Positions 34,370-44,009 are shown, counted from the stretch's first letter. The stretch is 64,000 nt of DNA from Bacteroidia bacterium (GCA_021740845.1 JAIOYZ010000001.1:211246-275245), one strand, 5' to 3'. Notes: generated from the sequence alone by a model not told the origin. Made by a program: numbers and translations.

Positions 34370-35020
34370 TTACCAGGCTTGATTTCCAATCAATGGCACA
34401 AAACGAAATTTTTCTAAAGCAATATTTTCAATGCTTCCATCCATCTTTTTAATAAGTGTATGCATTACCTGTTCTTTATTATCTCCAACAGGAATAATCA
34501 AAATTCCACCAATCTTAAGTTGTTCCAGCAAACTTGTTGGAATTTTTGGTGCCCCTGCTGTAACAATAATCTTATCATAAGGCGCTCCTTCTTTGTGTCC
34601 TTCAGAACCATCTCCTAAAATAAATGTACCTGTATAACCCAATTTTGTTAATAGCTTTTTGGTTTTTAAATACAGCTTTTCTTGGCGTTCAATGCTAAAT
34701 AATTTAGCCCCCATTTCCATTAGTATAGCTGCCTGGTATCCAGAACCAGTTCCTATTTCTAGTATTTTATCATTAGGTTCAATATGTAATAATTGAGTTT
34801 GATAGGCAACAGTATATGGTTGTGAAATAGTTTGTCCTTCCCCAATAGGAAAAGCCTTGTCTTGATAAGCATGCCACCTAAAGTCCTTGTGAATAAAATG
34901 ATGCCTAGGTACCTTAAGAATAGCTTGTAAAACCTGCTCGTCTTGTATTCCTTTTTCACGTAATTCCTTAACTAGTAGTTTTCTAGCCCCTTTGTCTTTG
35001 TATGTATCCGTTTCTGTCAT
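34370..35020 (-). CDS. pcm: Protein-L-isoaspartate O-methyltransferase
   Basis: About 216 residues from the ATG at 35020 (MTETDTYKDKGARKLLVKEL); the frame extends nine codons upstream. Signatures are VPRHHFIHKDFRWHAYQDKAFPIGEGQTISQPYTVAYQTQLL and the SAM-binding EIGTGSGYQAAIL, with IIVTAGAPKIPTSLLEQLKIGGILIIPVG. It repairs isoaspartyl residues in aged proteins using SAM. It is a single gene with nothing unusual. Confidence 0.95.
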   Translation of the reverse strand: MTETDTYKDKGARKLLVKELREKGIQDEQVLQAILKVPRHHFIHKDFRWHAYQDKAFPIGEGQTISQPYTVAYQTQLLHIEPNDKILEIGTGSGYQAAILMEMGAKLFSIERQEKLYLKTKKLLTKLGYTGTFILGDGSEGHKEGAPYDKIIVTAGAPKIPTSLLEQLKIGGILIIPVGDNKEQVMHTLIKKMDGSIENIALEKFRFVPLIGNQAW

Positions 35021-35095
35021 TCTTCCTGCAATTAGCACTAAAACCAATTAATTTACCTAGTCAAAGTGTTTTTTTTCTCAACATTTTTTTAGGTT

Positions 35096-35105
35096 CGGTC
35101 TGAAC
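35096..35105 (+). repeat. Near-copy of the interspersed motif (GGTCTGAACC)
   Basis: One substitution from the 10-mer, followed by AAA as in the consensus. It lies in the 249-base region between pcm and the Gfo/Idh/MocA gene. That region also has a TACATTTG -7 box at 35237-35244, without a good -33. Confidence 0.55.
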
Positions 35106-35269
35106 CAAATAATTATAAATACGATTTTTATATGAGGAAGGTTTTTTTATTTGAGGTGTATAATTTTTATGATAAGTTAAGATAGGTCTGTTTAAATCTA
35201 TTCTTTTAATGTCGCACTTATGCAGTTGTGCAAGGATACATTTGTGTTCATTAATAGCACCCCAAGCGA

Positions 35270-36199
35270 ATGATAAATATTGGCATTGTTGGAGCCAACG
35301 AAATAAGTAAGCGGCACATAGAAAAACTAGTTGAACTTAAAGAGTTTAACTTAGTGGGTCTATACGACCATGATATGAGCAGTGCCTTGGGCATTGAGAA
35401 TAAGTATGGAATCAAACGATTTGATTCCTATTCTGATTTAATTCATAAAGTGGATGCAGTTGATATACTAACACCAGTAGGTTCTCATTATCAATTTGCT
35501 TCCAATGCCATTCGTAATTGCCGCCATGTTTTTGTAAAACAAGTTTTAAGTGAAGATTTAGAAGAGGCAAAAGAGTTAAATAAGTTGGCAGATGAAGCAA
35601 ATATTCAATTATATGTTTCCCACCACGAAAAGTTTCATCCTAATTACCAAATGCTTAAAAGGCTTTTGGATCAGCCATTTTATATAGAAAGCGCTAGGTT
35701 CGACCCAACTATTTTAAACTATAGTTTAGAAAATATGGTGTTTGATTTACTCTTAAATGAACTAGAGTTAATCTTAAACTTAGTAAAAGCCAACGTTAGA
35801 AAAGTTAGAGCAACGGGAGCTTGCTTGCATCATGCTCATGTAGATTTTATTAATGTAAGAATAGAGTTCGATAATGGTTGTGTGGTAAATTTGGTTTGTG
35901 GTAATTTTGAATCTGAACAAAAAAATGCCATACGCTTTTTTCAGAAGAATAGAACCTATAACCTTAATTTGGATAATTTTAAAATATCTATGCTAAATTC
36001 TTCTGTGCCTGATCACATTGAACACGAGCTAAATACTGCCAAAACCAAGAATATTTCTGATATGATCAAGCGTGAATTATCCTATTTTGCCGATTCTATC
36101 TCCAATCAATCCCTCAACTTAAGAACTCATTACGATAACTATCAGACACTTGAAGTAGCACATCAAATTATTGATAAACTAAATATCAATAAAAGATAA
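35270..36199 (+). CDS. Gfo/Idh/MocA family oxidoreductase
   Basis: A 309-residue protein with an N-terminal Rossmann NAD(P) motif (MINIGIVGANEISKRHIEKL) and the usual second domain. The canonical EKP is altered here to VKQVLSEDLEEAKEL, while the HHEKFHPNYQMLKRLL region is retained. Family members oxidise or epimerise sugar nucleotides and inositols. The next two genes (surface lipoprotein and sugar-phosphate transferase) suggest a role in surface polysaccharide precursors. The changed EKP Lys region leaves activity uncertain. Confidence 0.82.
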   Translation: MINIGIVGANEISKRHIEKLVELKEFNLVGLYDHDMSSALGIENKYGIKRFDSYSDLIHKVDAVDILTPVGSHYQFASNAIRNCRHVFVKQVLSEDLEEAKELNKLADEANIQLYVSHHEKFHPNYQMLKRLLDQPFYIESARFDPTILNYSLENMVFDLLLNELELILNLVKANVRKVRATGACLHHAHVDFINVRIEFDNGCVVNLVCGNFESEQKNAIRFFQKNRTYNLNLDNFKISMLNSSVPDHIEHELNTAKTKNISDMIKRELSYFADSISNQSLNLRTHYDNYQTLEVAHQIIDKLNINKR

Positions 36200-36231
36200 T
36201 ACTTTTGCGGCCTAATCGTTTAGGTTTGCTC

Positions 36232-37107
36232 ATGCCCAAAAGAATACTTGGATTTATATTATTGGCTTTTTTAGGTATTACTTCTTGTAAACAAAGAGAT
36301 GTTTTTGTACCTTCTTATATCCATCTTAAACCTGTTGTATTAACTTCCAATAACCAAGATGTTCAAGGATATCCTTCTGCAAAAGTTGAAGATGTTTTTG
36401 TATTTAGTAACGGAACAACGCGTGGCTTATTTGCTATAGGTGCAGATGTGCCTTTGCAAAATACAGGGAAAACAAATATCCGCATTTCACCAGCAATTAA
36501 ATACAATGGCTATGGTGAACAAAAGGCCATTTATCCTATGTTCAATTTTTTTGAGAAGGACATTGACCTTACCGAAAATAAAGTGGATTCGGTTCAACCC
36601 GTATTTACTTATGTAGAAAATGCATTTTTCCCTTTTGTGGAAGATTATGATGGTAATGGCGTGCAGTTTGAATACAACCCTCAATTTAAATTAAATGGAG
36701 ATACCATTATAAAAGATAATTCTGATAAAGCTTGGTTGCCAGGCAAGAATTCGGGAAGGGTGCAAATGGGAAGTGGTGCCAGTTCTGAAAATATCCTAGA
36801 AGTTTATTCCAAAGTTTTTACCAATTGGCCTACCTATACCGATTTTTATTTGGAAATGGATTATAAGGGCAATATTCCAATTACAGTTGGTTTGTACGCC
36901 ACAAACGCACAATTTGAAACATCACGAGTAAAAATGTATATTACCAATCCAAAGGAGGATTGGAATAAGTTGTATTTAGATCTTCAGCCAGAAATAAATA
37001 GCAGAGGTTCTAACATTCAATACCGATTGTTTATTAGTTTTAATAGAGCCGATGTTGTAAATCCCGAAGCATGGATTGACAATATAAAAATTATATACCT
37101 TGATTAA
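36232..37107 (+). CDS. Lipoprotein of unknown function in the polysaccharide block
   Basis: About 291 residues from the ATG at 36232; a TTG nine codons earlier opens the frame, but MPKRILGFILLAFLGITSCKQ is a proper lipoprotein signal with lipobox and Cys. A -7 box TACTTTTG (36200-36207) lies just upstream. The mature part is beta-rich, and its last 110 residues (DFYLEMDYKGNIPITVGLYA, RLFISFNRADVVNPEAWIDNIKIIYL) resemble a carbohydrate-binding-like sandwich. No enzyme motif was found. It overlaps the next gene by eight bases. Confidence 0.72.
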   Translation: MPKRILGFILLAFLGITSCKQRDVFVPSYIHLKPVVLTSNNQDVQGYPSAKVEDVFVFSNGTTRGLFAIGADVPLQNTGKTNIRISPAIKYNGYGEQKAIYPMFNFFEKDIDLTENKVDSVQPVFTYVENAFFPFVEDYDGNGVQFEYNPQFKLNGDTIIKDNSDKAWLPGKNSGRVQMGSGASSENILEVYSKVFTNWPTYTDFYLEMDYKGNIPITVGLYATNAQFETSRVKMYITNPKEDWNKLYLDLQPEINSRGSNIQYRLFISFNRADVVNPEAWIDNIKIIYLD

Positions 37108-38524
37108 TAAAAGAAGAATTCATACCCTATTAATTGCTCTGTTTGATGGACTATCAGGCGGTATCAGTTGGTCTGTATTCTTTGCCTATAGAAAATACAT
37201 TATTGAATCCGACAAGTTTGGGTACAAAATCCCAGTTGAATTAGATAAGAACTTTTATTTAGCACTTATTCTAATTCCCGTTTATTGGGTGATTCTGTAT
37301 TTCTTAGCTGGTCATTACAAAGATGTTTGGCGCAAATCTAGAATCAACGAAATTTCAAAAACTTTTACTGTTACCGTTATTGGCGTTGTACTCCTATTTT
37401 TTGCCCTATTATTAGATGATGAGGTAAGATCCTACCAATCTTATTATAAGAGTATCCTAACTCTTTTTGTATTAAATTTCGGTTTGACCCTATTTTTTAG
37501 ACTGATAGGAGCAAGTATTATTAAGAATTTACTAAGGAAGAAGAAAATTGGATTCAATACCATTGTGGTTGGAAACAATCAAAAATCCTTGCAATTGGTT
37601 CAAGAATTATTAAATGAAAGAACCACCCAGGGCAATATTTTTAAGGGTTTTGTAAGCGTAAATGGCGATGCCGATAAACACTTATTAAAAGATGTTTTAA
37701 CCAATTTAGGGAATTATAAATTACTGCCTTCACTCATAGAAAAGTATGAGGTTGAGGAAATAATTTTGGGAATAGAAAGTTCGCAGCACAACGATATTAA
37801 TAAGGTTACCAATGTTTTGGAGGATCAACAGGTGGTTCTTAAAATCATTCCAGATTTGTATGATATGATGAGTGGGCAAGTGCGAATGAATAACGTAATT
37901 GGAACCGCACTCATAGAAATTAACCACGATAGCATGCCTCAATGGCAAAAAGTGGTGAAGCGTGTTTTAGATGTTTTTGTTTCCGCAATGGTTTTGCTAG
38001 TTGCTTTGCCCTTATTTATACTGATTGCCATTGCTGTAAAGATGGGTTCAAATGGTCCTATTTTTTACCAACAAATACGCATTGGGTTTAAGGGAAAACC
38101 ATTTCATATCTATAAGTTTAGAACCATGATTCAGGATTCAGAGGTTGCAGGCCCAATGCTTTCTAGCCTGAATGATTCTAGAATTACGCCTGTAGGCAAA
38201 TGGCTTAGAAAATATCGCTTAGATGAAATACCACAGTTTTTTAATGTGTTAATAGGAGAAATGAGTTTGGTTGGTCCACGGCCAGAACGTAAGTTCTTTA
38301 TAGATCAAATTGTTCAATTGGCACCGCATTACAAACATTTACACAGGGTAAAACCTGGCATTACCAGTTGGGGACAAGTAAAATACGGGTATGCCGAAAA
38401 TGTAGAACAAATGGTAGAACGCCTTAAGTTTGATATTTTATACATTGAAAATAGATCCATTGCTATCGACTTTAGAATACTGATATACACAGTGTTAACG
38501 GTTGTTCAAGGGAAAGGCAGGTAG
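37100..38524 (+). CDS. Polyprenyl-phosphate sugar-phosphate transferase (WcaJ/WbaP type)
   Basis: A 474-residue protein from a TTG start. Four or five N-terminal membrane helices are followed by a soluble Rossmann-like domain (NTIVVGNNQKSLQLVQELL) and a last helix. The C-terminal catalytic domain of the bacterial sugar transferase family follows: VKRVLDVFVSAMVLLVALPLF, KGKPFHIYKFRTM, KYRLDEIPQFFNVLIGEMSLVGPRPER. It starts exopolysaccharide, capsule or O-antigen repeat units by moving a hexose-1-phosphate onto undecaprenyl phosphate. The eight-base overlap with the lipoprotein gene indicates co-expression. Confidence 0.92.
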   Translation: MINKRRIHTLLIALFDGLSGGISWSVFFAYRKYIIESDKFGYKIPVELDKNFYLALILIPVYWVILYFLAGHYKDVWRKSRINEISKTFTVTVIGVVLLFFALLLDDEVRSYQSYYKSILTLFVLNFGLTLFFRLIGASIIKNLLRKKKIGFNTIVVGNNQKSLQLVQELLNERTTQGNIFKGFVSVNGDADKHLLKDVLTNLGNYKLLPSLIEKYEVEEIILGIESSQHNDINKVTNVLEDQQVVLKIIPDLYDMMSGQVRMNNVIGTALIEINHDSMPQWQKVVKRVLDVFVSAMVLLVALPLFILIAIAVKMGSNGPIFYQQIRIGFKGKPFHIYKFRTMIQDSEVAGPMLSSLNDSRITPVGKWLRKYRLDEIPQFFNVLIGEMSLVGPRPERKFFIDQIVQLAPHYKHLHRVKPGITSWGQVKYGYAENVEQMVERLKFDILYIENRSIAIDFRILIYTVLTVVQGKGR

Positions 38525-38552
38525 ACTTTTTGAATAATTTGCCTTTTATTAA

Positions 38553-38582
38553 TTGGAATATTTAATATGTTACTTATATTTG
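38553..38582 (+). promoter_or_regulatory. Promoter of rplU-rpmA
   Basis: TTG (38553-38555), a 19-base spacer and TATATTTG (38575-38582): a near-ideal Bacteroidota promoter, 23 bases before the rplU ATG. Confidence 0.75.
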
Positions 38583-38605
38583 CCGTCCTTAAAAAATAAT
38601 AAATA

Positions 38606-38917
38606 ATGTTTGCAATAGTTGAAATTGCTGGCCAACAATTTAAAGTTGAAAAAGACCAAACAGTTTATGTGCACAGATTGGCACAAGCTGAAGGCGCCAG
38701 CATTGAGCTCGAAAACGTGTTGTTAGTTAACAACAACGGAAATGTGAAAATCGGTTTACCAACCGTAGCAGGTGTAAAAATCAACGCTACAGTTTTGAGT
38801 CATCTTAAAGGCGATAAAGTTATCGTTTTCAAGAAGAAACGCAGAAAAGGTTACAGAAAATTGAACGGTCACCGTCAATCTTTCACAAAAATTAAAATTG
38901 ATTCTATTAACGCATAA
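38606..38917 (+). CDS. rplU: 50S ribosomal protein L21
   Basis: The 103 residues match L21: [25 protein letters not shown] at the start and the basic RNA-binding [23 protein letters not shown] at the end. It binds 23S rRNA in the large subunit. The rplU-rpmA order, 19 bases apart, is universal. Confidence 0.98.
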   Translation: MFAIVEIAGQQFKVEKDQTVYVHRLAQAEGASIELENVLLVNNNGNVKIGLPTVAGVKINATVLSHLKGDKVIVFKKKRRKGYRKLNGHRQSFTKIKIDSINA

Positions 38918-38936
38918 TTGTCAGGAGAAATAAGAA

Positions 38937-39200
38937 ATGGCACACAAAAAAGGGGTCGGTAGTTCAAAAAACGGTCGTGAATCTCATAGTAAGCGTTTAG
39001 GCGTAAAAATATTTGGCGGTCAAACTGCAATTGCAGGAAATATCATTATCCGTCAAAGAGGTACTAAACATCATCCAGGTGAAAACGTAGGTATTGGTAA
39101 AGACCATACTTTATTTGCTTTAGTTGATGGTAAAGTTGTGTTCAAAAAGAAAGCAAATGATCGTTCATTTGTTTCTATTGAGCCAATTGCACAAGCATAA
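38937..39200 (+). CDS. rpmA: 50S ribosomal protein L27
   Basis: The 87 residues begin [20 protein letters not shown], the N-terminal tail that reaches the peptidyl-transferase centre, and include [26 protein letters not shown]. It is the second gene of the rplU operon and is followed by a strong terminator. No N-terminal cleavage extension of the Firmicutes type is present. Confidence 0.98.
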   Translation: MAHKKGVGSSKNGRESHSKRLGVKIFGGQTAIAGNIIIRQRGTKHHPGENVGIGKDHTLFALVDGKVVFKKKANDRSFVSIEPIAQA

Positions 39201-39224
39201 TATTCAAACAAAATTGAAAAGACT

Positions 39225-39265
39225 ATTCTGATGGTACTCTGGTATCATCAGAATTTGTTTTTTAT
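39225..39265 (+). terminator. Terminator of rplU-rpmA
   Basis: A 13-bp stem (39225-39237 with 39242-39254, one G-T pair) and a four-base loop TCTG, followed by a T-rich run. Confidence 0.88.
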
Positions 39266-39363
39266 TAACCTGTGGTAATTGCTGTGTGTGGGATTATTAT
39301 AGTTTGAAATTGCGTTGCGATTTCACATCGATAATACTATCGGCAGCGGTAAAATAAATTATT

Positions 39364-39437
<74 letters not shown>

Positions 39438-39462
39438 CAAAAGCACCTTCGGGTGCTTTTTC
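39438..39462 (+). terminator. Terminator of tRNA-Ala
   Basis: AAAAGCACC and GGTGCTTTT around the stable TTCG tetraloop, with a T run. The same hairpin recurs after the first decayed tRNA copy at 39543-39567. Confidence 0.88.
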
Positions 39463-39466
39463 TGTT

Positions 39467-39542
39467 TTTGGATTAGCTCAATTGGCAAGCGCGTCCCGAA
39501 TTAACATCGGGAAGGCGACCGGTTCGAATCCGGTATTCTCCA
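39467..39542 (+). pseudogene. Decayed tRNA copy 1
   Basis: The 3' half (GGCGACCGGTTCGAATCCGGTATTCTCCA) is identical to the tRNA-Ala above. The 5' acceptor strand is TTTGGAT, so three of seven acceptor pairs are lost. The D-stem partner is broken, and the anticodon arm is a different sequence (CCCGA/TCGGG around ATTAACA). A formal TAA anticodon in a tRNA without a long variable arm would not be a normal tRNA-Leu. It is most likely a non-functional tandem duplicate or recombinant. Confidence 0.7.
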
Positions 39543-39567
39543 CAAAAGCACCTTCGGGTGCTTTTTC
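39543..39567 (+). terminator. Second copy of the UUCG hairpin
   Basis: Same AAAAGCACC-TTCG-GGTGCTTTT hairpin as at 39438, repeated after the decayed tRNA copy, showing that the duplicated unit included the terminator. Confidence 0.8.
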
Positions 39568-39571
39568 TATT

Positions 39572-39612
39572 TTTGGATAAGCTCAATTGGCAAGGGCGTC
39601 CCGAATTAATCA
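39572..39612 (+). pseudogene. Decayed tRNA copy 2, truncated
   Basis: TTTGGATAAGCTCAATTGGC and the start of the anticodon arm (CCCGAATTAA) match copy 1. The similarity then stops before the T-arm. It is a third, broken unit of the same tandem array. Confidence 0.7.
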
Positions 39613-40153
39613 CTCAAAACTCACACTCCAACCCAAACTGAAAATTTCAATTAATACAAATGCTTGACTAAATAGATAAGCACTTAATGCCAACTAACTT
39701 TTTCATTTTTCAAGTTACTTTAAATCGGATTTCGAGCATTCTATTTGACCAATAAAAATTATTTTTTGGAAAGTTCGATTCTCATTGTCTCAACTTGAAG
39801 AAGGCTGTTGGTTGCTGGCATCTAGTATTCTGGCTCCTAGCATCTGGCTATAATATTGCTGAATCATTCTTTAATATTTGCCAGAAGCTAGAATACCAGC
39901 AGCCAGTAGCATATATATTGCATTGATTATTTCTATAACATATTTGCCAGAAGCTAGAAGCCAGTAGCAGTTGCATGTGTTTTGCATTGATTCTATCTAC
40001 AAATATTTGCCAGAATACTAGAGGCCAGCAGCCAAAATTTCAATCGGCATTTGGCTTCTAGCGTGAAGAATTTTACTCAAAATGTCAAAATTAAGTTTTT
40101 ATAAAGCAACCTTTTTGCCCAGAAATAGTATCTTCCCATTGTAATTAGTATAC
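39613..40153. repeat. Gene-free tract with interspersed repeat family (locus 3)
   Basis: No gene is seen. From about 39805 to 40065 there are at least three cores of the form ATTGATT...(A/C)ATATTTGCCAG (near 39869-39884, 39918-39953 and 39984-40014). Each is followed by degenerate heptamers such as AAGCTAGAAGCCAGTAGC and CAGCAGCCAGTAGC. They are the inverse of the unit at 6281-6325. The part before 39805 is plain AT-rich sequence. Confidence 0.75.
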
Positions 40154-43100
40154 ATGAGAAAATACTTACTCATCCTTTTATTTTGGATTCCTATTTTATT
40201 GCAAGCACAAAATTGCAAAATTAGCACTGCAACTACTAAGGTATGCTTGGGTAATACGCTACTTTTTAATGTTTCATTTGATGCTGGCTATACTGCTAGC
40301 AGCTATAGTTGGAATTTTGGTAATGCTGCCTCAAGCTCTCAAGGTAATCCTGTTTACCAATACCCTGCTCGTGGTAAATTTGTGCCCAGCGTAACAATTA
40401 ATTTTACAAATTCTACTAGTTGCACTGTTAGTGGCGATACCATTCAAGTGGTAGATAATCCTGTTTCTAACTTTAGCGTAACCACCGCATTAACCCAATG
40501 TTTTAAGAATAACCAAACTTGCATGAACGACCTTTCTGTACCTGGTGCAGATAATGCTCCAATTGATAGTCGTTTGTTTTTATATGGTGATGGCGGCTTT
40601 AGTAATGCTGCGCCAGGAACTGGCAATTTAATTTGTCACAATTATACCAACCCTTTAGGTGGTGTTTATACCCTCGTTTTGGAAGTAACTGATGCTAATA
40701 ATTGTGTATCTAGAAAAGAACGGACTGATTACATAACTGTCTTTTCTAAAATGCAGGAAGTGAGTTTTAGAACCAATTACGTTACTCAATGTAATACCAC
40801 ACCTTCCCTTTATACTAATACAAGTAAGATTCCACAATCGCAAGTGAAATCCTATAAATGGGATTTTGGTGATGGAAATGTAGCCAGTAGTCCTTGGACA
40901 GGTTTTACACATAATTATACTACATCAGGTATTTTTATGGCTAAACTTTTTGTGGAAGATATTAATGGATGTAGAGACACCGCTGTTGTTTACCCTGCTG
41001 CAGAAAATTATGTGATTGATAGTACAATCTATTTAAAGCAAACCACTTCCTGTTATTACCATAATGGATTTACGGTTCACTCAAACAATAATTATGGTCC
41101 TGCTTCCCAAATATTTTGGGCCTATTATAAAGTTGGAAGCCCAACTAGAGTAGATACTTCCATTGCAATTTATACCGATTCTATCAACTTTCCCGATTGT
41201 GGTGAATTTCAAATTAGAATGTATGTTAAAATTGGAAATTGCTTTTTGAGAAGAGATACTACTGTGAAAGTTTTTGGGCCCAAATCTTTAATTGAAAAAT
41301 TGGAAGACCCAATCATAAATAGCATTCAATGTGAGGTGCACGATACGGTCTTATTTAGAACACCTGTAGGCGACCATTCTTGCTTTTATAACAATGGGGC
41401 ACTTCTTAGAATTTGGGATTTTGATGATGATTTTGCTCCACCTTGTACAACCGACACCAAATTGGGTTTAAATATTGGCTTAAATTGCAGATATAGTAAA
41501 GATAGTGCTAATGTAAAACATGCCTATAAACCAGGTGAAGACAAATGTTATTTTCCAAAATTAATATTAACCGATATTGTTTCTGGTTGCACTGATACAA
41601 GCACCGCTGCAATGAAACTTACTCAGCCAGATGCTGGATGGGATAGCCTTTCAACGCCAATCAGGAGAGGATTATACCATTTAAAAACCCATCCTTGTTT
41701 GGATCAATCAATAGAATTTTTCTTGGATGAAACCTTGCCTTTATGTGGTAGGCAAAAGGTGTGGTTTATGCCAGATTCTTTATGCCCCGGAGCGCAATGG
41801 ATACCTCAAGATTCTTTAGCTATTTATTTTACTCATACCTATACAACTACTTGCGACCCTAACGGATATGTTACAACAGGTTTGATAATAAAAAATGGAA
41901 AAGATAAAAATGGGAACGATTGCTACGACACTGCATGGTACCACAATATGTTTAGGTTTTTTCCAATCAACCCTCTATTCACATTAACTAGGTTAAATAC
42001 TGGTTGTGGCCCCTGGAATGTAAAATTGGCGTTTGCCGACTCTATTCAGGATTCCATTAAAACTGTAGTAATTAGTTTTGGGGCTACAGGTGGTTCTAAA
42101 GTTATAAATTTTGGCCCTACCGATTCTATAATCCCTAGTCAGTACTTTACGTATACTAAACAAGGAGTTTACAGGGTTTCTGTTGGTATTACCAATACGC
42201 GGAATTGTACTAAATCATACACCCAAGAAATTTATTTTGGCTTTTTACGATCGTTTAAACCCGAAAGGCCAATTCTGTGTTTAGGTGATTCTGCTCTGCT
42301 AATTGACGATATTAGTTATTATAATTCCGCTTATGCTTTTTGGCGAGATCCTTTGAGGGCGGCGGCTGGTAAAGAACAAATAAAATGGGATTTTGGAGAT
42401 GGGCGAGGGTTTGTGCAAACAGGCGGCTTACCAAAATTTAAGTATCCAAAAGTTGGAAATTTCTTGCTTAAAATGGTTGCCATTGATAGCCTTGGTTGTG
42501 GTGATACCTTTACTTATTTACCTAGATTAAAAGTGGTGGATTTACAAGCCTTCATCAAACCCATGCAAGCAAGATATTTGTGTGCTCCTCAAATTTTAAC
42601 CTTCACAGACCAATCATTATATTTTGATTCTAGCGCATTGTATTTCGAAAATCCATATGATACCATACGTTATTGGACATGGACTTGGGGTGATAATAAA
42701 GATTATAGTTTGATCCAAAATCCAGTTCATGATTATACAGCCAATGGAACATATACAGTTAAATTAGTGGTTCAAACAGGAAATGGATGCATTGATTCTG
42801 CTAGCATCCCAATTTGGATTGATGGGCCTAGGCCTTCCTTTACCATTGTTTCAGACACCGTTGGTTGTGCACCTTTTGAGGTAAACCTAAAAAATACTAC
42901 CGGCTATCCGCTGGTAAATTGGCTATGGTATTTTAGAGATCAAAACAATGCCATTGCAAGTACTCAAATAGATACCAATGTGAAACATGTTTATACCAAA
43001 GGTGGGATTTATAAATTATACTTGGTTGGTGAAGACACCATATTTAATCCTCTTTCGGGTCAATATAAAACTTGTGTTTCTGTGTTTCCAGATTCAATGA

Positions 43101-43945
43101 ATATTAATGCACCGGTAAGAACTATTAGGGTTATTGATCCTATTAAAGCTGGGCTAGAAGCTCCTGATACAGTTTGTATTGGTATTCCTTTTGAACTAGT
43201 TGCAAGGCCTGAGCAAATTGTACCTGGTTTTATGTGGAGCATGGGAGATACTTCTAAAAATAAACAAAGTCTTTACCCAGATACTATTTTTAACCATACT
43301 TATTTTTCTACTGGCACCTATAATGCAAGAATGTATCCTTTAATGACAGGAAATGTTTGTACTGATACCGCCGAAAAACAAATTACTGTCACAGATATTA
43401 AAGCAGATTTTGATATGGATGAATCTGAAACCCCTGTGGTTAAATTCATAAATAAATCAGTGAATGCGGTAAGGTACGAATGGGATTTTGGCCATTTTGT
43501 AAGTGGTTCAAGTAATTATAGTACTCTCGAAAATCCTACTCACTCGTTTATTGGAGATTCTGGTTCTTTTGTGGTTTGTTTAAAATCCTTTAATAGCCAG
43601 GATTGTTGGGATAGCATTTGCAAGAAAACCGAACCGGCTGATTTAAGGTTAAATATTCCTAATGTTTTCACTCCTAATAACGATGGTATTAATGATGCAT
43701 TTGATATTGACATTGTTGGTTATACACAATATGAAATTGTGATTTATAATCGTTGGGGAAATAAGGTATTTGAAGGAAGTAAAGATGGTTATTTCAATGA
43801 TGGAATTAATTGGAACGGAAATAATTTTAACAATGGAGCTGAATGTCCAGAAGGAGTTTATTTCTTTGTTTTTAAATACCAAATGGTAAATCAAACTTCA
43901 CCTAAATTGGTAAACGGAACCATTACTTTATTAAGGGATAACTAA
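40154..43945 (+). CDS. PKD-repeat surface protein with gliding-type (type B) C-terminal domain
   Basis: A 1263-residue protein with a signal peptide (MRKYLLILLFWIPILLQAQ). At least five PKD-like modules are marked by YSWNFGN, YKWDFGDGN, IKWDFGDGRG, WTWTWGDNKD and YEWDFG, each with a later NGxYxVKLxV-type strand. The last 90 residues (NIPNVFTPNNDGINDAFDI, YNRWGNKVFE, CPEGVYFFVFKYQ) are the gliding-motility-associated type B sorting domain. It should be exported by T9SS and displayed or released. Numerous cysteines suggest disulfides. PKD modules mediate adhesion or polysaccharide contact. Confidence 0.93.
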   Translation: MRKYLLILLFWIPILLQAQNCKISTATTKVCLGNTLLFNVSFDAGYTASSYSWNFGNAASSSQGNPVYQYPARGKFVPSVTINFTNSTSCTVSGDTIQVVDNPVSNFSVTTALTQCFKNNQTCMNDLSVPGADNAPIDSRLFLYGDGGFSNAAPGTGNLICHNYTNPLGGVYTLVLEVTDANNCVSRKERTDYITVFSKMQEVSFRTNYVTQCNTTPSLYTNTSKIPQSQVKSYKWDFGDGNVASSPWTGFTHNYTTSGIFMAKLFVEDINGCRDTAVVYPAAENYVIDSTIYLKQTTSCYYHNGFTVHSNNNYGPASQIFWAYYKVGSPTRVDTSIAIYTDSINFPDCGEFQIRMYVKIGNCFLRRDTTVKVFGPKSLIEKLEDPIINSIQCEVHDTVLFRTPVGDHSCFYNNGALLRIWDFDDDFAPPCTTDTKLGLNIGLNCRYSKDSANVKHAYKPGEDKCYFPKLILTDIVSGCTDTSTAAMKLTQPDAGWDSLSTPIRRGLYHLKTHPCLDQSIEFFLDETLPLCGRQKVWFMPDSLCPGAQWIPQDSLAIYFTHTYTTTCDPNGYVTTGLIIKNGKDKNGNDCYDTAWYHNMFRFFPINPLFTLTRLNTGCGPWNVKLAFADSIQDSIKTVVISFGATGGSKVINFGPTDSIIPSQYFTYTKQGVYRVSVGITNTRNCTKSYTQEIYFGFLRSFKPERPILCLGDSALLIDDISYYNSAYAFWRDPLRAAAGKEQIKWDFGDGRGFVQTGGLPKFKYPKVGNFLLKMVAIDSLGCGDTFTYLPRLKVVDLQAFIKPMQARYLCAPQILTFTDQSLYFDSSALYFENPYDTIRYWTWTWGDNKDYSLIQNPVHDYTANGTYTVKLVVQTGNGCIDSASIPIWIDGPRPSFTIVSDTVGCAPFEVNLKNTTGYPLVNWLWYFRDQNNAIASTQIDTNVKHVYTKGGIYKLYLVGEDTIFNPLSGQYKTCVSVFPDSMNINAPVRTIRVIDPIKAGLEAPDTVCIGIPFELVARPEQIVPGFMWSMGDTSKNKQSLYPDTIFNHTYFSTGTYNARMYPLMTGNVCTDTAEKQITVTDIKADFDMDESETPVVKFINKSVNAVRYEWDFGHFVSGSSNYSTLENPTHSFIGDSGSFVVCLKSFNSQDCWDSICKKTEPADLRLNIPNVFTPNNDGINDAFDIDIVGYTQYEIVIYNRWGNKVFEGSKDGYFNDGINWNGNNFNNGAECPEGVYFFVFKYQMVNQTSPKLVNGTITLLRDN

Positions 43946-44009
43946 ACCTAAGAGAATTCTTAATTGCTTTGGATGGATTATAATTATCCATCTTAATTAG
44001 ATTTGTTAT

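Noticed and set aside
35226-35244. Full promoter before the Gfo/Idh/MocA gene
   Set aside because: TACATTTG fits a -7 box, but the nearest TTG is only 8 bases upstream. I could not place a -33 element with normal spacing.
39467-39542. Functional tRNA-Leu(TAA)
   Set aside because: The anticodon loop formally reads TAA, but the molecule lacks the long variable arm of tRNA-Leu and three acceptor pairs are missing. It is treated as a decayed copy.
40154-43945. Fragmented open frames on the minus strand inside the PKD protein gene
   Set aside because: They are short and lack starts, domains or conservation features. They mirror the codon pattern of the plus-strand gene.
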